A DNA stretch of 64,000 bases, from contig NGZR01000003.1 of assembly GCA_002197995.1 (NCBI GenBank), forward strand, positions 930,001 to 994,000, read 5' to 3'. How positions within the stretch are numbered: position 1 is the first letter of the stretch; every line of letters begins with the position of its first letter. Source of the DNA: Gaeumannomyces sp. JS-464 (lineage: Eukaryota; Ascomycota; Sordariomycetes; Magnaporthales; Magnaporthaceae). A model generated the notes under the pieces. It was given only the letters and a program-made list of their open reading frames with translations. It was not told the origin of the DNA and made no database searches. The translations under genes and the position numbers were made by a program. Below, one piece after another: positions 34,915 through 47,117 of the stretch.

Positions 34915-36154
34915 GGCGAGGCGACGACGAGGGTTTTTTACTGGGTCCCGAGGCGTGGCGGTGGGAACCGTGCCATCGCTCGAGCGGGAAAGTCATGGCA
35001 CAGCGAGCGTCTGAGCTCGAGCCGCACAAGCAGAGCAAAAGCAGGCAGGATCCGACGGCATGCCATACTCGACGTGCTCCTTTAGCCGAGTTTGTCTCGG
35101 TGTCTAGCTCGAAGTCCACGGGACAACTAATATTTAGTGCCAAGCACCGCCGTCCAAGAGGGCCAAACCAGCCGAGGCGAAACTCGTCTGAATGAAGAGA
35201 CCAAATGAACAAAGATTGCGGATCGGTACGACAGGGGACGCGAGTCTAATTGTCCATTGAGTTACGGACAGAAATTTCATCTTTAGGCACAACAATGTCT
35301 GTGTGTGCTGCCAGACTGGTATACTGACAGTGTTTTGATGGCGTATCAATGCCCTCTGGCGACAACCGAGGCGGGTCGAATAGGGGCGGGGGACGCCCAG
35401 CCTGGACGCACTAGAGACAGGGGTTACGTAAGATAGCGGACGCGAGCTCACATGGGAGCTAAAAGTGAACGAGGGGCTGTCCTGAAGAGCTTACCGCTCG
35501 ACTCAACAAGAGGTTGCAGGGGCAAAAGACAACGCAGAATCACCATCCAGGACAACAACGAGGGCCGACCAGAACACTCTATGACGAAAATATAGCCCTC
35601 GGTACACCCCCTGAGTCGCTCCCCACAGTCGACTGCACAGCACACAAGGTAGGCCCGCGATTGTGAGCCCCGTCTGATGAAGCTGCTTCGGTCTGTGTAA
35701 GCTAAATCCAACCAACACGCCTTCAGTCTTAGGTGAGAACAGTTCCTCCTCCTTCAGCCAGCCGTCCCTCGGCGGTTGGTGTTGGCTCCAGGTGCACGAC
35801 GCAGAGGCCATTCATTTGCCACCTCCCAAGGCCTCGCGCCAACCTGCCCAAGCCCCCTTTTGCCAATTCCCGGGGCGACTCGTGCTGCGTTGCTTTTCGT
35901 TGCAGCTCTTAGTCTTGCTGCATCCCGTGAAACTAGACCGCCTATTTTTTGCCCAGTCCTTTTGCTTGCTTACTCTGACGGCCCCCAACAGACCCAGCAG
36001 ACGGCAGAAGCCACCTCCTTCCCTTTGACTTTGTTGTGTGCTACCAGCCAAGTCCGACGACTTATCGACATCCACGGTTCGACTTCGAGCCTCGACCACT
36101 CGCCTCTCCGACCCTTCGCTTCCCACGCAAACCCAGACATCTCCACCGCCTACC
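34915..36154. other. Intergenic region PAC10 / SEC14
   Basis: About 1.2 kb with PAC10 3' and SEC14 5' sequence; pyrimidine-rich from about 35930 towards the SEC14 ATG. No further gene seen. Confidence 0.55.
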
Positions 36155-37431
36155 ATGGCTGCCGCCGCAGAGACCAAACCCACTCCTCTGGAGCTGGATC
36201 CCAAGTACGACGACTATGACTTCCCCACCATCGCTCCCGTCGCCGCCCCCGGCCACCCTGGCCATCTGACCGCCGCCCAGCAGGCCCAGGTCTCGCAGCT
36301 GAGGATGATGCTCGAGGCCCAGGGCTACACCGACCGTCTCGACACTCTGACCATGGTATGGAACATGGTGTCCCTGCTCGCTTTGTATGGTGGCTGTCTG
36401 TGGTGCTAACATACGCCATGTCACGGCTCCTGTGTGACTAGTTGCGTTTCCTGCGCGCACGCAAGTTCGATGTCAACCTGGCCGCCAAGATGTGAGTCCT
36501 TGGTCCCCACAAGCACCACCAACCCTGTACTCCCCTTCGGGTTATACAATGTGCACATACTGACCACCAAATCTCTTCGGGCAACAGGTTTATCGACTGC
36601 GAGGCGTGGCGCAAAGAGACCAAGCTTGACGAGGTCCTCCCCACCTGGGACTACCCCGAGAAGGCCGAGATCTTCAAGTACTACCCCCAGTACTACCACA
36701 AGACCGACAAGGTAAAGAACAAGTACGGAATGCTGGGCGGAGTCTCGTGGGGCTAACATATTCATGTTTGCTTTGCGCTTTTAGGATGGCCGACCGGTGT
36801 ACATCGAGCTGCTTGGCAACGCCGACATCACCGCCATGAACAAGATCACGACCCAGGAGCGCATGCTGACGAACCTGGCGGTCGAGTACGAGCGCGTGGC
36901 GGACCCGCGCCTGCCTGCTTGCAGCCGCAAGTCGGGCCACCTGCTCGAGACGTGCTGCACCATCATGGACCTCAAGGGCGTTGGCATCTCCAAGGCCTCG
37001 CAGGTCTACGGCTACGTAAGAGCCGCCTCCAACATGTCGCAAAACTACTACCCGGAGCGTCTCGGCCGCCTGTACGTCATCAACGCGCCCTGGGGCTTCT
37101 CGGGCGTGGGGCATCGTCAAGGGCTGGCTGGACCCCGTTACGGTCCAGAAGATTCACATCCTGGGCAGCGGCTACCAGAAGGAGCTGCTCGCCCAGGTTC
37201 CGCCCGAGAACCTGCCAAAGTCTCTCGGCGGCACCTGCGAGTGCCCCGGCGGCTGCGAGCTGTCGGACGCCGGCCCGTGGAACGAGAAGGAGTGGGCCCG
37301 TCCTGCCAAGTGGGAGCTCAAGCACCAAGAGAAGGAGAAGGCGGGCGCCGCCGCTGCTCCGGCCCCCTGCCACGACCGAGGCTGCCCCTGAAGCCGCGGC
37401 TGCCGACGCCACGGCGCCGGTCGCTGCTTAG
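36155..37431 (+). CDS. SEC14: Sec14-type phosphatidylinositol/phosphatidylcholine transfer protein
   Basis: Exchanges PI and PC and sustains PI4P synthesis for Golgi secretion. Exons are 36155-36355, 36442-36491, 36588-36711 and 36785-37431, about 340 residues. The CRAL-TRIO N-terminal helices carry [14 protein letters not shown]. The lipid-binding domain shows [63 protein letters not shown] and [23 protein letters not shown]. An Ala/Lys/Glu-rich tail follows. The ATG sits in a good ACCATGG context. The frame is lost at 37106-37111, where family alignment suggests two bases (one Trp codon, GFSGVWGIVKGW) are missing. It is lost again at the C5 run 37363-37367, just before the Ala-rich end. Confidence 0.94.
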
Positions 37432-38026
37432 AAACGGAAGCGGTCTTCCATCTGGCAACGATGAAAGGGGACTTGCCCTTGCCGACGTTTTGAGTATTGT
37501 TCACTTTTTCTTAGTATATCCTTTCTTCCCATGATGCTTGTGCTAGATTCCGTTGGCAATTACGCGGAAGTACTTTGGGGAATAGCCCGGAGTACCGAAT
37601 GCGGGTGGTGCTTTGGTGGATAGAATGCTTTGTGGTCGGTTTCTTGTCTGTCCGGCGGAGCGGATTAGTGGGAAACAAAAACGTGAACAGGGGATGTTGG
37701 TTGTTGGCTCTTGTTTGCCTTTGGTTATTCGACCCTTTGTGTCTGCAGCACCTATGTTTCCCTGCCGCCCAAGAACTTCTCTAGTCGACCCTGCCCAAGC
37801 AAGACAAATAGATAGGTACCTAGACTCAAGCCCCCGATAAAACATGCATAGAACTTTCCAAATAACCATTATCAATAATAAGGGTCGAGAGAGAGAAGAA
37901 GAAAAGCAAAGAACAGACTGCTTCTGCATCGATTCCATGCCGATTATGGCAGCATAACAAACCCAAGCCAACGGCAAAATAACGATAAACAAGCCAACAC
38001 GCCTTGCTCAAGTGCGCTCTGACAGC
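37432..38026. other. Convergent intergenic region SEC14/MIS14
   Basis: 595 bases of 3' sequence between two facing genes. No feature beyond A/T-rich stretches seen. Confidence 0.55.
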
Positions 38027-38988
38027 TTAGCGGCCGGCAATCACGTAAGTCCCCGCGGCTCTCGCCCTCTCCATGCGCGCCACGGTGGCGGGCATGTCCC
38101 TCTTGAGCTTCCCGAGCCCGTCGACGGCGGCGGCAAACGCCCGCTCCGCCTCGGCCGGCCTCTGCAGGACGCCCGGCGCCGCCGCCACCGCCGCCGAGCC
38201 CTCACCATCACCATCACCATCACCGCCACCGCCGCCGACGCCGAGCCCGACGTCCAGCACGCGCGTGCGGCGGCCGCCGGACCGGGCCGCGAGGTCGCGC
38301 GCCACGGCGCCCGGGCCGGTGACGCGCTCGCGGGCCGCGTCGAGGGCGGCCTCGTCGGCGGCGACGCCCCGGCGCAGCGCGTCGCCCAGGCGGGCGGCGG
38401 CCGCGGCGGGCACGCGGCGCTTGAGCGCGGCGATCTCGCGCAGCAGGTCCTCCTCCTCGCGCAGCAGGTCCGGGATGCGGTCGCGCAGGCGCGCGTCGAA
38501 GGGCTCGTACACTATTTCCTCCTTTTCTGCCCCCTCTCTTCTTCTTCAGGCGGCGGTGGTGCGTTGCTGTTCTTGCCGCCGCGGCGCTGCTTCTTGCCGT
38601 TCTTCTTTGCCGCCGGCGCCGCGGCGGGGAGGAGCGAGTCCGGGACGGGCAGGCCGTTGATGGAGATGTTTGGGGCGGCGAGGGTGAATGTTTTTGCTAT
38701 GTACTGTTTGTTTGTTGTTTTGCAGCCAGTCAGCCAGCCTTCTCGCTGTGTGCTTTGAAGTCCCTGTGGCGGACGAGAAACAAGTGGAAAAGTCGAGAGC
38801 CAAAGGCCTTACCTCGTTCACGAGCTCCTCGATGCGCACCCGCAGCTCGTCCTCGCCGGCGCCCTCGACGGGCGGGAAGGCGGCGCCGATGCTCTCCTGA
38901 GCGGCGCGGCGGACGTTGCCGAGCAGGTAGGCAAAGTCCTCGGCGACTGCAGCTCGACCTTGCGGTGGACGGATGCTCCGCCGTCCAT
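38027..38988 (-). CDS. MIS14: Kinetochore MIND/Mis12-complex subunit Mis14 (Nsl1)
   Basis: Subunit of the four-protein Mis12/MIND complex linking centromeric chromatin to the Ndc80 complex. Exons on the minus strand are 38988-38813 and 38703-38027, about 284 residues after repair. Recognisable segments: HRKVELQSPEDFAYLLGNVR, EDELRVRIEELVNE at the splice site, YIAKTFTLAAPNISINGLPVP, a Lys/Arg linker, IVYEPFDARLRDRIPDLLREEEDLLREIAALKRRVP, and the C-terminal KLKRDMPATVARMERAR. A Gly-Asp repeat (38199-38229, GGTGAT units) lies in between. Single bases are missing near 38939-38943 and at the 5-base run 38530-38534. Both repairs restore family sequence and make the exon lengths fit. Extremely GC-rich. 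Confidence 0.88.
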
Positions 38989-40489
38989 GATGCAGGGACT
39001 AGAGATCAATTGATTAACAAAGTGCCGCCGTCTGGGCTGTCTTTTTTTCTTCTTTTTTTTTTTCTTTCTTTTGTTGCGGTTCAGGGCGGCGGCTGTTCTT
39101 GGTTTGGCATCTCCGGTTGCCGTCCTTCACATTTCATTTTTTGTTTACTACCTACTCCATGCCCACACAAACCGATTCCGGAAGCCGCCCGCACACCGCG
39201 CGCGCACGCCGCCCCAGCCCCTCGACCCAGCCCTGGTCGCCGTCCGTGCGCGCGTGGGCGCCGGCTTTTTCAGGGCGGCTTACCTAACCGCCCCTCCATT
39301 TCCGTACCCAAAATGGGTGTGGGGAGTGAGGCGGGGCCGTCTGCCGACGGGAGTGGTGGGGTTCGTGCGGGTCGAGCAGTGATAATCTGAGCGGGCGCGC
39401 ACAGTGCAGCTTGGCGTCCCCCTTGATGCCTTTGATGCCCGCTAAGCCTGCGTTGCTTACGCCCACCGAATGCGCCAGACGGGAGCGAGGCCGACGTCGG
39501 GCCAGCCGAATACCGAGGACAGCGCTAGACTGTCAGCCCGTTCGTCAGGCAATCAAAAACTCGCACGATGGATGGTAGCACACACACGTTTATCAGAGGC
39601 CGCCCGCCCACCCGCCTGTCCCCGAGGCGACCGACAAAGGAGATAGGTCAGCATGCTAAGCGTTGGAAATCGCTCGTGGACAGTCGTATGACTACAATCA
39701 TCTCGGGGCGGACGTGCATGCATAAGGGGACCGTGCCGAGGAGTAAAATAACATATATAGTAGACCCTTACGAGTCCCAGGCTGGTGCCAGATCTGCTCC
39801 CAGGGTGACGAGCTAAATAGGCTTCAAAGAGAAAAGAAGAGAAAGATATGAGTAGAGAGAACAAGAATAGAACACGGGGTCGATCAAACTCCGTCTCCGT
39901 TAACGAAAAGCAAGGTGCAACGAGGTGAACGCCGTCATCCAAAACCAGACTGCCAACAAGAACGGCAAGCCGCAAAAATACGTCCTATCAGAACTCCTTC
40001 CCGACTGTAAATGGAAACCCAGAAGAAAAAAAAAAAATCAAAGAAACGCAAAAAGGGGCATCTTTGAACCCCCAAGCTCTTTCTTTTCCCTCATCCCTGG
40101 ATGGGGACTCCTGCCGCGTGTTTTGGGGATCCGTCCACTCGGATCCCAAGTAGTCCCCATCCTTTCTTGGGTGCGTTAGATGGTTGCTGCAGTCATCCTC
40201 TTTGACCCTCGGAGGTTGGCAACACGTCAGGGCAGCCCAAGCGAATAATGAAAAACAACATAAGACGAAGATAAAATCGAAAGAAAAAGCACACCAGTAT
40301 ATACCGAAACTCCAGTCGTGCTCGTCGAGGCAGAAGAGGAAAAAAGAAACCCAGCAAACGAAAAAGAGGTCGCCAAGATCTCGCGCGAGAATGAAGGGTC
40401 TAGTAGTCGTAGTAAAAAGGTATAGACACATGAACAACGCCGGTGCGTCCACGCCAAATCGTCCCCTGTCGTCGATTAGTGTTCGGCCG
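38989..40489. other. Intergenic region
   Basis: About 1.5 kb holding the MIS14 promoter and the 3' side of the next minus-strand gene. T-rich tract at 39041-39071. The A/G-rich tract at 39827-40070 may belong to the 3' untranslated region of the gene above. No gene supported. Confidence 0.5.
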
Positions 40490-41101
40490 TCACTGCGGGT
40501 AGATCTCGTTGATCTCCTCATCGCTGAGTCGGATTTCGTGGACGGGCTCGCGTCGCTGGTCGAGCGGGACGTAGTCGTAGTCGACGTAAGATGGCAGGAA
40601 GATCTCAGGGTTCCACGTGAAACCCTGGCTAGAGGCCGTATACGAGATCTAGAGAGCAAGGCCAGTGGCGAGGGGTCAGCCTAGTGGCATTGTGAGGGGG
40701 CGGCCAGGGGCGGCTTTGCGAGGGGGGATGCTTACCAGCCTTGGAGGGCCCTCAGGCTCCCCGATGTTGATGACGGTGCATTCCTCCTTAAGAATAGCCG
40801 AGCCTAGTGCCGGCCTGGTCAGTTATATCCTGGGAGGTGCTCCGATCCGGTGGCGCCAGGCAAGGCTGGGAGCAAAAGAACAAGGCTGGTACTCACTAAG
40901 AAGGCTGGGCCTCCGTGTATGGAATAGCTTCTGCTTCTGCGCCGACGAGGCTGGCGACGACTGTGCCGATTGCGGGGTTATGGGCGAGCTAGAGTAAGAC
41001 GAGGACGACGACGAGGCCGTAGCTGCCGACTTGGAGCGGCTGTCTCGGCGGTCGGTGGGCCCGGCCGGGATGGCGATAGACTGGGTGGCGGTGGCCGACA
41101 T
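40490..41101 (-). CDS. Small conserved fungal protein of unknown function
   Basis: Exons on the minus strand are 41101-40897, 40803-40736 and 40648-40490, giving 143 residues with clean GTGAGT/GTAAGC donors and intact frame. The first 65 residues are Ser/Ala-rich and disordered. The C-terminal 75 residues are compact and look conserved: AILKEECTVINIGEPEGPPRL, SQGFTWNPEIFLPSYVDYDY, LDQRREPVHEIRLSDEEI. I have seen similar proteins in other filamentous ascomycetes without a known function. I assign none. It is divergent from RPT3. Confidence 0.8.
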
Positions 41102-42512
41102 GGTGACGTTTTGCTGGAGTCACAGATCCACAGAAATGAAGACGCCAGAGTTTGTGGTGGGTTTGGGAAGCCAGAGAATGCGGACGAGGCTGCGACAGAG
41201 AAGCGTCCAAGAAGCGGAACAAAGAGAGGGTTGTGGCGGGAGAAAGAAATAGGGAACTCTGACAGCAGAAGCGTAGAGCGCAAAGGGGTGGAACGATGGA
41301 TGGGCTCCGCCAGAAGTGCCGATCGGTGAGGTCGGTGGCGTGAACAAACCGGGCCGTACGTACGACACAAGACGAAGAAGGGCCTTGTTGCCGTGGGAGT
41401 CGTGATGGGATTATTTGAGAGAAGCGGCCGGGCGTCGGGCGCTGGCGGGATGGATGGCGGGACGGCGGCGTGGTCTACTGGGTGGTAGGTTGTTGCGAAG
41501 GTGCCTAACCTGGGCCGTTTGCTTCCCAGAGAATGGTTGGATGAGGAGATAGCAGCAGTGAATCACACGGCGGCCGGCGAGCGGAGATGGCACACAGTGC
41601 CGTTGGGAGTAGTCTCCACCGTGGCGCTTGCTGGGCGGGCCGCAAGGGTCCTTCGCCTGCAAGTCCCAATTTGGGGGGTACGGGGGGCTACCTCGGCGGA
41701 CCACGCCCAAAGCCGGGGCCTACCTGTCACCTATTCAAAACACTGTGCTGTGTTGGATGGGGCTGCCTGGCCGTTATGGGTGGGGCTCCCATGCACGATA
41801 CAGCGCCGCTTGAACCAACAGTCCAAATCCGGCAAGCCTGCTGGCTGAGTCCCTGGCTGGCCTACGTATGTAATCAAATCGGCCTGCCACTCGCCCCGTT
41901 TTCCAGGCTGTTGCTGGCCAATGGAATTTCATGTGGTGGGAGGATCGAGCCTCGCTCTCAGCCTGGACGGCCAGCTTTGAGCTCGCCTGATCGTGTGCTT
42001 CGCCAAAGAAGCTCTTGGACGCTCTAGACCAAGCTGCTCTACCACTCTACATATGATTTGCTTTCATTTTACCTTTGAAGGGTCTTTATCCGAGTTTTGT
42101 TCGGTTGCCATGGCCCGTCGTCTTTTACAAGCCACAGACCAGGACTACATTAGCACTGTCACGTGATCCAGGCATGCCAACGATGGAGTGGATCTCTTTT
42201 CAGGCGTCACAGGCTGACGAGCGCTAGACTTGGGTGCGAAGAACCTCGAGGAAAGAGGCTGGACCAAGACGAGGGTTCAACTAAGAACGACAATCCTACC
42301 GATCACGACCCATCTGCATCTCATTCAACCTCTGCTGGAGCGATCTCGATCGAGATACTTCTTGCGCGGCCCGCTCTGCAACCCAATCTCCCCAGCCCAG
42401 CGCCTCCACGTCGCATTATTCACCCGCCGCCCACTCGCTAGCCGCAACTGTCCGTCGCGACCTCAACCTCCCCGTCTGCCTCCTCACGAGCAAGCATCAA
42501 ATCTCGATCAAG
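41102..42512. promoter_or_regulatory. Divergent promoter region, unknown gene / RPT3
   Basis: 1.4 kb between divergent start codons. A CCAAT motif lies at about 41920. I looked for the GGTGGCAAA proteasome element known from yeast on both strands and did not find an exact copy. Nothing else supported. Confidence 0.45.
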
Positions 42513-43931
42513 ATGGGTGACGTTCTGGTAGAGAACCCTCTCAACAGCGTCCCGCCACACAGGAGACCCGCACCGTCGACCATCCCTAGTATCGAGAACT
42601 TCGAAGGCCTTCCTACCGATAGCGGCGATGACTACGCGACCTTGAAGAAGCTCCAGAGGCAGCTGGAATATATCCAGCTGCAGGAGGAGTATATCAAGGA
42701 TGAGCAGAGGTTAGATCCATCTCACCCCAGGATGCGATGGGTCCTCCACGGCACCTTCGGGAATGCGGATACTGACATGACCAACACCAGGAGTCTGAAG
42801 CGGGAGCTGGTCCGGGCCCAGGAAGAGATCAAGCGAATCCAGAGCGTTCCTCTGGTCATCGGCCAGTTCATGGAGGCTATCGATCAAAAGTAGGTGCCTA
42901 GATCTGGAGAAGAGCGTCGTTTGGGTCGTCGTTAACTAACACGGCTCTTGCCACGCCCCAGCACCGGCATCGTTCAGTCGAGCACAGGGTCCAACTACGT
43001 CGTCAGGATCCTTTCGACTCTCGATCGCGAGCTCCTCAAGCCCTCGTCATCGGTTGCGCTCCACCGCCACTCCAACGCTCTGGTCGACATCCTTCCTCCT
43101 GAGGCGGACTCGTCCATCGCCATGCTGGGCGCCGACGAGAAGCCCGACGTAACGTACGCCGACGTGGGTGGGCTTGACATGCAGAAGCAGGAGATCCGTG
43201 AGGCCGTCGAGCTTCCCCTCACCCACTTCGACCTTTACAAGCACATCGGTATCGACCCGCCCCGTGGCGTGCTGCTGTACGGCCCTCCCGGTACCGGCAA
43301 GACCATGCTGGTCAAGGCTGTGGCCAACAGCACCACGGCCAACTTCATCCGTGTGGTTGGGTCCGAGTTCGTGCAAAAGTACCTGGGAGAGGGTCCTCGC
43401 ATGGTGCGCGACGTATTCCGCATGGCTCGCGAAAACGCGCCGGCAATCATCTTCATCGACGAGATTGACGCCATCGCGACGAAGCGCTTCGACGCGCAAA
43501 CCGGCGCAGACCGTGAAGTGCAGCGTATCCTGCTCGAGCTGCTCAACCAGATGGACGGTTTCGATCAGACTGCCAACGTCAAGGTGATCATGGCGACCAA
43601 CCGCGCCGACACGCTAGATCCGGCTCTGCTCCGACCCGGCCGTCTGGACCGAAAGATCGAGTTCCCCAGCCTGCGCGATCGTCGCGAGCGCCGCCTCATC
43701 TTCTCCACCATCGCAGGAAAGATGAGCCTCGCCCCCGAGGTCGACCTCGACAGCCTCATCGTCCGCAACGACCCGCTCTCTGGCGCCGTCATCGCCGCGA
43801 TCATGCAGGAGGCCGGACTCCGTGCCGTCCGCAAGAACAGATATAACATCATCCAGAGCGACCTTGAGGATGCCTACTCGAGCCAGGTCAAGTCGACGGG
43901 TGACGAGAACAAGTTCGACTTCTACAAATAA
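42513..43931 (+). CDS. RPT3: 26S proteasome regulatory ATPase Rpt3
   Basis: One of six AAA+ ATPases in the base of the 19S particle that unfolds substrates into the 20S core. Exons are 42513-42709, 42791-42889 and 42962-43931, 421 residues, frame intact. The N-terminal coiled coil ([20 protein letters not shown]) leads to the OB fold ([26 protein letters not shown]). The AAA core has [15 protein letters not shown] (Walker A), [11 protein letters not shown] (Walker B), [23 protein letters not shown] (sensor 1 and arginine fingers) and the C-terminal helical lid. The protein ends FDFYK, with a hydrophobic-Tyr-X shape (HbYX-like) that Rpt subunits use to dock on the 20S ring. Rpt3 is chosen over other Rpt proteins by the N-terminal sequence and tail. 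Confidence 0.97.
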
Positions 43932-44579
43932 GCCAACCAGTTGCGTCTATCTGGGCTGGCGCCCTGCCGTGCCAACTCTCCTCTCGGTGGGGGCTTTTGA
44001 GCCGGGCAGATTTAAAAGCAGGAATCCAGGGTTGCTCGGGTACCAAATTAGAGGAGCAAGGCCGTTTTTTGCTAGATTATTTCTTCCGTTTGGGGCGTCC
44101 CAGTCTTTTGGCATAATCTTGCAAGGGGCGGTCCGCGTAGTTCGCTGGGGTTGAATTGGGCGGGGGGTAAGCTTTTAATGAGAGTCTGTACTATATTCTT
44201 CTCACTCCGGTTCACCTCAACGGGGCCGCTGCTCCTCTGGGGAGCTATCACATCGTGTATTTCTAGTGCCTAAAACAGCGTCGATGTTCTCGGATGGCCC
44301 TGCCTCCATGTCGTGTGTCCTCTGTAACTCTGCCCCATGTGCTGTTTGTGTTGCTGCGGCACTGCCAGTCAACTGGAAAACTACAACCTCGAGGCATAAC
44401 AACAACAACAGGTCTGGCGTTTACAGGGTCATCGATGACGCGGGTTTACTTCGCAAGGACATCGGCCACACCACACCCCCAAATATCGTGTATCAAGATG
44501 CATAGTGGATTCGTTATCGTCATTAGCTCCGTGATAATCTATAAATATTTACTCTAGGATAGGACAATGCTCCTTCTCT
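43932..44579. other. Convergent intergenic region RPT3/SLD2
   Basis: 648 bases of 3' sequence between facing genes; nothing else seen. Confidence 0.6.
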
Positions 44580-46490
44580 TCAGCGCCGCCGCCTGAATTT
44601 GCTGTTGTAGCCCGGCCCACCCTTGGAGCCGTTGTTGCGCAGCTTCAGCCTCTTGAAGTTCTGGTGCGCCGTCGCGCTGACCTTTCTGGGGCGCGCTCGG
44701 TCTTGCCCTCCTTCTTGGCCTCGTCCTTCTTCTTGGGCACCGCAGCCGTCTTGGCGCTGCTTTTGCCCCCTTCTGGTCCGGGCTTTGCTCTTGCCACGGC
44801 CATCTTCGTCGTCAAAGTTTTCATCCCCATCATCAAACTCGAAATCGGACCCAGACAGGTTCAGATCATCTTCATCGTGGTTCTCTCCCGAAGTCGAGGT
44901 CGAGGTGGCGGCAAGCTGCGTCTCCGGGACGACGTCGTCGCCACCGTCCTCTTCGTCGTCGCTGGGCGCCTCCACCGGAGCGGCAGGTCTCCTGGTGCGG
45001 ACGGGCCGCATGTTGACGCGGCGAGTCGTGCGCTTCTGGCCCTTCTTTTTGAACACGCGCAGCGGGTTCCCGTTGCGGTCGAGCCCCGCGTCCTTGTCGC
45101 CGTCTGGGCTGTCGTACATACCCTCGTCGTCGAACCCGCCAAGTAGCCCCGTAGGGGGCGGGTCTTCTGTGCCACCAGCGAGCTGACTGTCCTCGACGAC
45201 TTCCTCCTTTTCTGCTGGTGCGGATTTTGCGGCAGCCACGTTGTCGAGCGACGGCTTCTGTGACACTGACTTCACTGATGGCTTGGGAGGCGGCCCGCCG
45301 CCCATCATTTCGGCCTCCACCTCACGTAGTGTCTCGAGATCTTCGTCTAGTTGCTCTTCCTCCATCTTTCGTAGGCTGGCCACAACGCTGCTGAGCCCGC
45401 GGATCAGGGGCTTGCGCGGCAGGCGGCTAGCAAACGGGCGACGGCTGGAAATATCCAGGTCGTCGGCGGTGTCGTCGTCGGCCACAGGAACGCCGTTCTC
45501 GTCGACACGCGTGGATGATGGTCCTGTTGCGGACTTCGGAGGCAGTCGGCGGAGGAATTCTGGTGTCGTGAACTGAAGGTTATCCTGGGCGGCTGATAAC
45601 GACTTCGGCGTCTTGTTGACGTCGCCACGAGGCGCGGCGTTGGCGTCCCGCCTGTTGCCTAACGGGGTGGTCATGAAGCTGTCAAGCATGTGACGCTTGG
45701 CAGATGATACCGGTGTGCGGCCCAGCCTGTTGCCGGCGCGACCGTCTTGATCGTCGTCTTCACCATCCTCGTCCGCGGCTATCAATGTCGTGGTCGTGCA
45801 TCTTTTTGGTGTCGTAGTGGCGCTACCACGGCCCACGATGCCGCGTTTACCGGTGCTTTTGGATGGCGTGGCAACGCGGCAGGCTTCGGGGGATGGGGCC
45901 ATGAGATCAAATAAGCCGAGGACGCGACCGTCGCGCTGTGGCGTAGGGCCGATGGAGGTGGGACGGCGGGTGTGCCAAAAAGCTTCCTAGCCGTGGACGG
46001 GGTGGCGCTCGTCGGACCGGAGGAGAATCGAGGATGTGAGGGTGTGATGAAGAGTGGCACTGCTCCCGTCGGGCGGGCCCCTTTGGATGGTGTCGCTTCA
46101 GCCCTGGAGCGCTTGGATGGCGTGAGGGAGGCCGGGTAGTCATCTTGACGGTCGAGGGGCGATTTGCGCTTTCGAGGCGTCGGTTGCTGGCTCTTCTTTT
46201 TGGCAGCTTGCGGCGGCGGGGCGGCGACTTTGCCGGAGAGTATGTCGCGTATCCTGTGGTAGTCCTTATACTTCTGTGCTGCGAATATGCGGAAAGTGCG
46301 TAAGCCCCTGGAGCAGAGGAAAGAGAAGGCTGCGTGTGTGCCTCTTACCGATATCTGGGTTCTGCTTGATGTCGTCCCGTGACGGCTTTTTCCCGTTGCT
46401 CGTCTTTGCGAATTTGCTCTCCCATATCTTGAGCTCAGCTCGAAGCTGCTGAGACTGCGATTCGTACCTTGTCCTTTCCTCTTGATCCAT
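44580..46490 (-). CDS. SLD2: DNA replication regulator Sld2 (Drc1; RecQ4 N-terminus-like)
   Basis: CDK target that binds Dpb11 to load Cdc45/GINS at origins. Exons on the minus strand are 46490-46349 and 46278-44580. The N-terminal conserved block is LRAELKIWESKFAKTSNGKK plus PSRDDIKQNPDIAQKYKDYHRIRDILSGK. A long basic and Ser/Thr-Pro-rich region carries many candidate CDK sites (TPRKR, TPSKR, TPSK). A second conserved motif, RDGRVLGLFDLM, lies after a frame break. Acidic stretches and a basic C-terminus (ATAHQNFKRLKLRNNGSKGG) follow. Frame changes lie at 45949-45950 (one base missing), the C5 run 44766-44770 (probably two missing) and the G4 run 44688-44691 (one missing). With these the total length is a multiple of three, about 614 residues. 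Confidence 0.88.
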
Positions 46491-47117
46491 TGCGAGTCTC
46501 TGTGGCTTTCAGATACCTCGCTCACTCAACGTTCCAGGATTTGCTTGCATGTATTGCGAGAGTTGACCGTTAGGCGCGAATTGAGTGGCTCTTCCTTGTG
46601 TATGTGAGTGGTTTATGGTGGAGGTGGTCGGGTCTGGAATGTGCCACTTTAAGGGAGGGGCCGCCAGGACGCGTTGGGACGCGTTGAATCGCGAAACTCA
46701 CTGCGGTCATTGACGACACGCCCACCCCACCGCGTCCCCACTGGACGCCATCCATGACATGGGGGCGACCCATTGAGGTTCTGCGAAGTGCCCCAACCTC
46801 AGTGGCAGAAGGAAGCAACTGCAGGGCAGTTGAAAAAGCACCGGGACCATAGGCAGTTTGAACCAGCAGACCTTGACATTGTGGAATTTGTGTTACGAGT
46901 TTACTTTGCAAAATCAATTAGAGACTGGGAGGTGCTCCTATACTCAGCAGTGATGGGCACCTTGGTCATTTTTGCCTCTCGCTTGGTCATCCATGTGGAC
47001 CGCGGCTTCTCCAAAAAAACACCACCAGTCACCAATTCATTAATCCTTCCGATCGAAGCCCTACCCAGCCAACGCTTCATCTCGCCCGCGCAGCATCCAC
47101 CCGATTTCAACAACTTC
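46491..47117. promoter_or_regulatory. Divergent promoter region, SLD2 / RING protein
   Basis: 627 bases between divergent starts. The RING gene frame remains open from about 46773, with an in-frame ATG at 46952, so part of this stretch could be coding or leader. No element recognised. Confidence 0.45.

Noticed and set aside
41930..42045. tRNA-like stretch on the minus strand (TGGTAGAGC and a GCTTGGTCTAGAGC hairpin)
   Set aside because: Fragments resemble D-arm and T-arm consensus, but no seven-base anticodon loop or 7-bp acceptor stem could be built.
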